A stretch of DNA of 64,000 nt. Origin: Hyperoodon ampullatus. Lineage: Eukaryota > Chordata > Mammalia > Artiodactyla > Ziphiidae. A model generated the notes under the pieces. It was not told the DNA's origin, made no database searches, and was given only the letters and a program-made list of their open reading frames with translations. This document shows positions 59,111 to 64,000 of this stretch, piece by piece. The stretch covers positions 11,460,632 through 11,524,631 of the forward strand of contig OX457057.1 in assembly GCA_949752795.1 (NCBI GenBank). The letters are read 5' to 3'. Position numbers and translations under genes: made by a program. Numbering within the stretch: position 1 is the stretch's first letter; the number at the start of each line of letters is the position of its first letter.

Positions 59111-59639
59111 CAGCAGGGTGGCTCTGGAGCCCTTAGGTGACACTGGCAGAGGCAGAGAGGGCATTACTGCAGGGGAGATAGCTTGAGCAAAGGCAAGAAG
59201 GCCAGCCTGTGTATGGGGGTGGGAAGGTGGAGGCTTTGCATTCGGGGGATGGTGGGAGATGATCATGGTAAACCCCGAGGGCTGTACCCTGCAGTTCAGG
59301 GACATGGAGGTTTTGAGCAGGAGGAGGCAGTATGAGGAGTGAGGTGCTGAAGATGTTCCTGTGTTCCTTTCCCACCCTCTCCTTGCCTTTGCAGCCTCAT
59401 CTCCTTCTAGCACGTGGATGCACATGTTATGTACGTGTGGTTCCTAGATGTGCCTGTGGATCCTCTCCCTTCTTTCTCCCCTGAGTCTTTGCATTTGCTC
59501 TCCTCCCCCAGCCTCCTGATGGTCACTCTTCCTCCAAGTCCTGATTCAGGCTCTGCTCCCTCCAGGAATCTTTCTGGACCATCTCCACTCGATGGGTCCA
59601 GGGCCTGTGGTTGGCAGGATCATACCCCTTCACCCCCAA

Positions 59640-60101
59640 GACGTCTGCCTCCTAATTTCTAGAGCACGGGAATATGGTAGTTTACGTGGCAAAGGAGAAT
59701 TAAGGTTGTTCACCAGACATCCTTAAAATGTAGGGAATATCCTGTAGGCCCAGCGTCATCCCAAGGCTCCTTCAGAGTGAGACAGGAGGCAGAAGAGTCA
59801 GAGATAAAGTCCGAGAACAGAGACTGGAGATTCAACGTGAGGACCCAATCCACCATTGCTGGTGTTCAAGGTGGAGGAAGGGTCCACAAGCCAAGGAATG
59901 TGCGTGGCCTCCAGAAGCCGGAAAAGACAGATTCTCTCCTAAAGCCTCCAGAAGGAATGTAGCCCTGCCCACACCTTGATTTTAGCCCTCTGAGACCCAT
60001 TTCAGACTTCTGACCTCCAGAACTATAAGATACTAAATTTGTATCTTTTTAAGCTACTGAATGTGTAGTTATTTGATACAGCAGCAGGAGGAAACTAATA
60101 A
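59640..60101 (+). mobile_element. MLT1-type LTR (ERVL-MaLR)
   Basis: Recognised by gattctctcctaaagcctcc near 59931, cagacttctgacctccagaa near 60003 and the terminal ggaggaaactaata. LTR only; the left boundary is approximate. Confidence 0.8.
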
Positions 60102-62224
60102 GGGCCCCTCCTCCCGGGACTTCACAGCCCTAGATGCTGAGCTCCCTCAGGACTCAGCACACATGGAGGGGCATCTGTTTCCTACCCGGTTTGCCACTTG
60201 CCAGGCTCCTGCAGGCACAGTACCCAGCACAGATTCAGCCTCACCATCTGAACAAAGTCGATGATTGGTGAGCACGGCAGAGAAGAAACGATGCCCAAGT
60301 TTCCTCTCTTTAGCACAAGGAATAAGCCCTGTTGGGGCCTTTTCCCTGCCTCACAATGAGTCGCCTGCCCTAGACTGAGCTCCTGGCAGGAACTGAGCCT
60401 TATTATTTAATTTGCTCATTCAACAAATGTTTCATGAAAACTTCCCCACAATAGAACCTGTGCCTGTGGCTCAGATAATTCAGAGGCAAGTGGGACCCAG
60501 GCCCTGCCCAGAAACCCACAACATACTCAATGCAAGTTGGTTGAATAATATATTTTTTAGTGACCAACCAGGCCTGAAGATAAGAATCTACGCCACAGAT
60601 ATTCTGCTTGAAGAGTTCTGGGGTGCAGAGAATGTCTTAGGCCTTGAGCAGCAGGGGACACCAGTGTCCTTTAGGTTCCTAGCGGGTGTGGCCATGCTTT
60701 GGCTGCCATTGCAAGTGTAACCAGTCCTGCAGGCAGTGGGGTGGTAGGTGGCCCGAGTGGCTATTGAATAGAATGATGTGTTACCGATGCTGGGATGGCT
60801 CTGCCCACCTGCTTTTTTACACACACATCCTTGTCTCCAGAGCTGTGTGGGTTTGAAAAGCAACTTAATGTTTCCTGTTTCCCTTCCCACATCCGCACTC
60901 CACTCTTTGTCTCATTCCTTGCATCAAAGACTTGTTCATCTTTTGGGCAGTCTATCGCCCTGGGTTGAATTTATGTGCTCCTCTTCAATAAGTAAGTCAT
61001 ACATAGAAGCTTCCACTGTTTCTTAGGCCATCTAGCCTGATGCCCTAGGGGCCGCTGCCCCTTTGTCCCATAGCCCTGATGTTGAAGACGCTTAGCCTGG
61101 TACATCTTAGAATTTGGTGGAAGCTTCCAGAGAGTTTTAACTTTACAGACGGAACATCTTCCTAATATACTACCGACTGTTTTTCACAGTTGACAGATCC
61201 CCCTTGAAAGCTTCTCAGACTCCAGATTTGATCCAGCTGAAAATAATCTATGGTCAGTTGGAAGAAGCGTCCAGAGTCTCTGCTGTTCTGTTGCAGCTCT
61301 GGCTGGGCTGTGTGTCTCTAGCAGGTTAGCTGCTTCACGTGACAGCTGGATTCCCAAAAAAGAGCACATGCCCTAATGCACATGTTTTTTAACAGGTGTT
61401 TCTTTGGAGTAGTTTGAGATTTCCAGAAAAGTTGCAGAGTCCCTCTATGACTGGTTCCCCCATCCTCAGCATCTTAGATAGTGCAGTGCATTACAGGGAT
61501 GCTTTTCAGGCCACTTCCTGCTTTATGTGTGCTATTGTCTCATTGGCCAGAGCAAGTCACATGACCAAGCCCAGCATCATGTGGGCAGAGACTCTGGAGG
61601 CTCTGGTTCCGGGGAGGTGGGGTTTGTTGGCAGCCATGACTGAGGATCCTCCACAGAGAGCATTTTAAATAGAATCATATCCAGAATCTGCTTAGAGTCC
61701 TGGTGTCTGGTGACTGCCAACACACGACATCGACCTTGTCCCTTTTGACTCCTTTGCTTTTTATAGGTTTTTGTACCCGAGTGACTGATGTCCTCTCTCT
61801 TCTCCCTGTCTGGGGTTTTTGTCCTGGGCCCTTGACCCTATGAGTTGGAAAGGCAGTCAGTCCAGTCCCGTCCCCCCAGGCCCCCTTTGTCACCCTTCCC
61901 GCCTGCCCAGGCCAGAATCTGTTCCATGGCCCCCCAAACAATTACCCTTTCTGGGGTCTCCTTCAATGCTTTGGGTCCAGTTCTCAGTAGACTCCACTGT
62001 GTATTAATGTTCTGATTATCCTGAGAAAAGAGGAAGGACTGGTTAGTTTGAAAATGCTCAAGACGCCCTCCAGGACTCACCCTCCACATATCTGATGCTT
62101 GTTTAGGAAGCAGGTACCAGAGCCCAACCTCTTCCCTATTCAGAAAAAACCTTGTACACCCATTCTGTAGTTGGGATGACTGAAGTGTGAGCACATAGTA
62201 AATTGCTTTTGAGCAGTAATCACC

Positions 62225-62400
62225 TCAGCTAACGTTTATTTAGCACTTGGACTATGCCAGGCACTCTAATTGCTTTGCCTGCATGAGCCCATTGATCCTC
62301 CCAACAACCCTCATTAGGTGAGTGGTGTTTATTAGCCTCAGTCTCCCCATCCACAAAATGGGGATGCGAGAGACTAAGGATTTTTCTAATCTCCTGGCTA
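62225..62400 (-). repeat. MIR-class repeat
   Basis: tttagcacttggactatgcc then gatcctcccaacaaccctca; a short + piece (cctcagtctccccatccaca) follows. Confidence 0.65.
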
Positions 62401-63439
62401 GTAGACTTGAGAGCCCACACTTGATCTCCAGTGGCTCTAGTTTCCAAACCTCTGTTCTTAGCAGATACTCTTTTTATTCTAGGCGTCTTAGGGGTGGTGG
62501 TAGCAGTAGAGAGGAAGGGAGTGAAATCGGGAAGAGAGGAGAAAGAGGGACAGATCTGGGTTTGGAAGCCCAGCGTTCTTAGCTGTCACTCGGACCCCTT
62601 GAGGCACCGGGATTTGTGGATCCATTCTTAGTCTTTGCTCTGGAGCTTGTCCCAGAGACTAACGGTTTCAAGGCTGGTCTCGGGGACACACAAGCCAGGA
62701 GCTTCTCTTCCCGACCTCCTCTCCCTCCGCTGCTCAGTGAACACGCTTCAGTCCCAGGAAATGCCAGTGGCCTCGGCTGCCATATTTAAGAAGTGAGCAA
62801 GGGCTGCAGACCTTGAGCTGCTGCTTTTAGTTCATCCCCACTCCCCGCCCAGGAAGTGTCAGGGATTGATCGGCTGAGAGGAGGAGAACAGAGCGCAGTG
62901 TGAGAAAAGCCAGGTTCTGGCTATGCCTTTCATAAGACATTGCCCAAGACCCTGTTCAACCCTGTTTGGAGCTGTGGCCTCTATCACTGTGCAGGCCCAT
63001 CTTGCCGTAATGGGGTCAGGACATGGCCCTGAACCCGTGGCAGGAAGTGAAAGCCACACTGGCCTCTGTCCTGGGAGAAGAGCTTTGGTGTGAGCCAGGC
63101 CGGGGTGGGAGGGGGCGGTGGTCTTCAGAGCTGGCCCTCCTTCTGGGGCAGCCATGGTGGGCACTGGCCCAAGGTGGCCATGGACACAGGGTCAGGTCTG
63201 AGAGGGACCTCCACTGTGATTCTCCTCAGCCTTGGTTGACTCCCCAGGGGATGCTGTCCTGGCCTCAGACAGGGATCTGGGGGTGAGCTTCCTTCCTGGA
63301 AGAGCTGCCCCTGATGATGGCTGAACAGGAGAGGGGGGAGCAGATCTCTGTGGGCCTTGAGCGAAATATGAGGTGTGGGTGGCAGGCAGGGGCAGCACAG
63401 TTTCACTCAGACGTAGCGAGCCTTCTCGGGGATCTCCTG

Positions 63440-63610
63440 GGCTGGCCCTGTGCTGAGCCCTCCACCCACCTCATCTTCACATTCTCCTCAGATCCAGCCC
63501 ACGACATAGGTGGAGTTAGCCTGACTTTACAGTTGGGGAAACTGAGGTTCCAAGAGGGTCATACTGCATGCTGGTCTCAGTGTTTGGACTTGAAGTCTCA
63601 TGCTTGACAC
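63440..63610 (-). repeat. MIR-class repeat
   Basis: tgactttacagttggggaaa, ctgaggttccaagagggtc and ttggacttgaagtctcatgc. Confidence 0.75.
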
Positions 63611-63799
63611 AGATCCCTTCCTACTGCGCCAGCATTCAATTCTGATCCGTAGAAATCTCTTCAGTGTTGATAAAATCTTAACCTAGAACCCCACTCACTT
63701 ATTCATTCAACAAACACTTGTTGAGGTCCTCCTATTGGCCAGGCATTGTTCTGGGACTTTGGGGTGTGTCTGTGAGCCAAACAGACAGATCCATTTGTC

Positions 63800-64000
63800 A
63801 TGGATTTGTGTAACAAACAGCCCCCAAATCTCACCAGCATTTTTCTTATGTCCCGTGATTTTGTGTGTCAGGGACATGGCAGGGTGCAGCCGGGTGATTC
63901 TTCAGTTCCACATGGTGGGTGAGGGTTGTGGGTTCTGCTGTGGTGAGCTGTTCCACTGGAGAGTCCAAGACAGCTTCACTCATGTGTCTGGTGCCTTGGT
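63800..64000 (-). mobile_element. MaLR-type LTR, cut by the window edge
   Basis: The pattern ttgtgtaacaaacagccccc followed by gtgtcagggacatgg and gcagccgggtgattct is the reverse complement of an MLT1-like LTR 3' part. Confidence 0.6.

Larger units (their letters stand above)
54095..64000 (+). other. KAZN: KAZN next intron, partial
   Basis: Begins with GTGAGT after the common exon and runs past the end of the window. I see no further kazrin exon. Repeat-free stretches without recognisable content: 54101-55030, 55300-56365, 56906-57680 (candidate regulatory block at about 57060-57260), 59111-59640, 60102-61390, 61700-62225 and 62401-63440. Confidence 0.8.

Overview
The window is nuclear DNA from a mammal, almost certainly a cetacean (whale, dolphin or porpoise). 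About a dozen tRNA-Glu-derived CHR-type SINEs, with the 'gcttccctggtggcgcagtgg' style head and in several cases the 'ctgcgcgtccggagcctgtg' style body, mark Cetartiodactyla. The abundance of the short GC-rich subfamily, the L1 3' ends of the cetartiodactyl type, and the absence of any BovB or Bov-tA element point to whales rather than ruminants. Old mammalian repeats (MIR, L2, MER5A, MER20, MLT1/MST LTRs) fill much of the rest.

The only functional protein-coding gene I can support is KAZN (kazrin), read on the + strand. Two coding exons are present. The first is an alternative first exon inside a CpG island (ATG at 19772, donor at 19980), encoding the short-isoform N-terminus that begins MRAADSG. 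The second is the common coiled-coil exon (53903-54094) that begins LLREEVSRL after the junction codon. Both splice sites are canonical and in matching phase (1), with an intron of about 33.9 kb between them. Everything from 54095 onward is the next intron. The sequence before 19380 is promoter-proximal for this isoform and is probably intronic for the long isoform, whose first exon would lie upstream of the window.

Layout. 1-9200: repeat-dense, with a dying L1 that received three SINEs, a second L1 plus SINE stack sharing one target site, an RPL39 processed pseudogene, and a SINE within a SINE within a MIR. 9200-19380: MIRs, two long CHR SINEs on the minus strand, an MLT1 LTR and a long CA microsatellite. 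19380-20150: CpG island, promoter and KAZN alternative exon 1. 20150-53900: intron 1 with old repeats, three MER5A copies within 2 kb, a 64-bp tandem duplication, a Tigger-type element, a compound TA/CA microsatellite and two young L1 3' ends. 53900-54100: common exon. 54100-64000: intron 2 with an AT-rich fossil of a hAT transposase gene and an MLT1 LTR.

I found no tRNA, rRNA, CRISPR or operon-like system and no evidence of a novel gene system. The items most worth a second look are a possible extra promoter just upstream of the common KAZN exon, a short upstream ORF in the KAZN leader, the nested insertions that give a relative chronology, the hAT fossil, a recent 64-bp duplication, and several repeat-free stretches that could be regulatory. 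Repeat family names and human KAZN comparisons are from memory; boundaries without target-site duplications are approximate.
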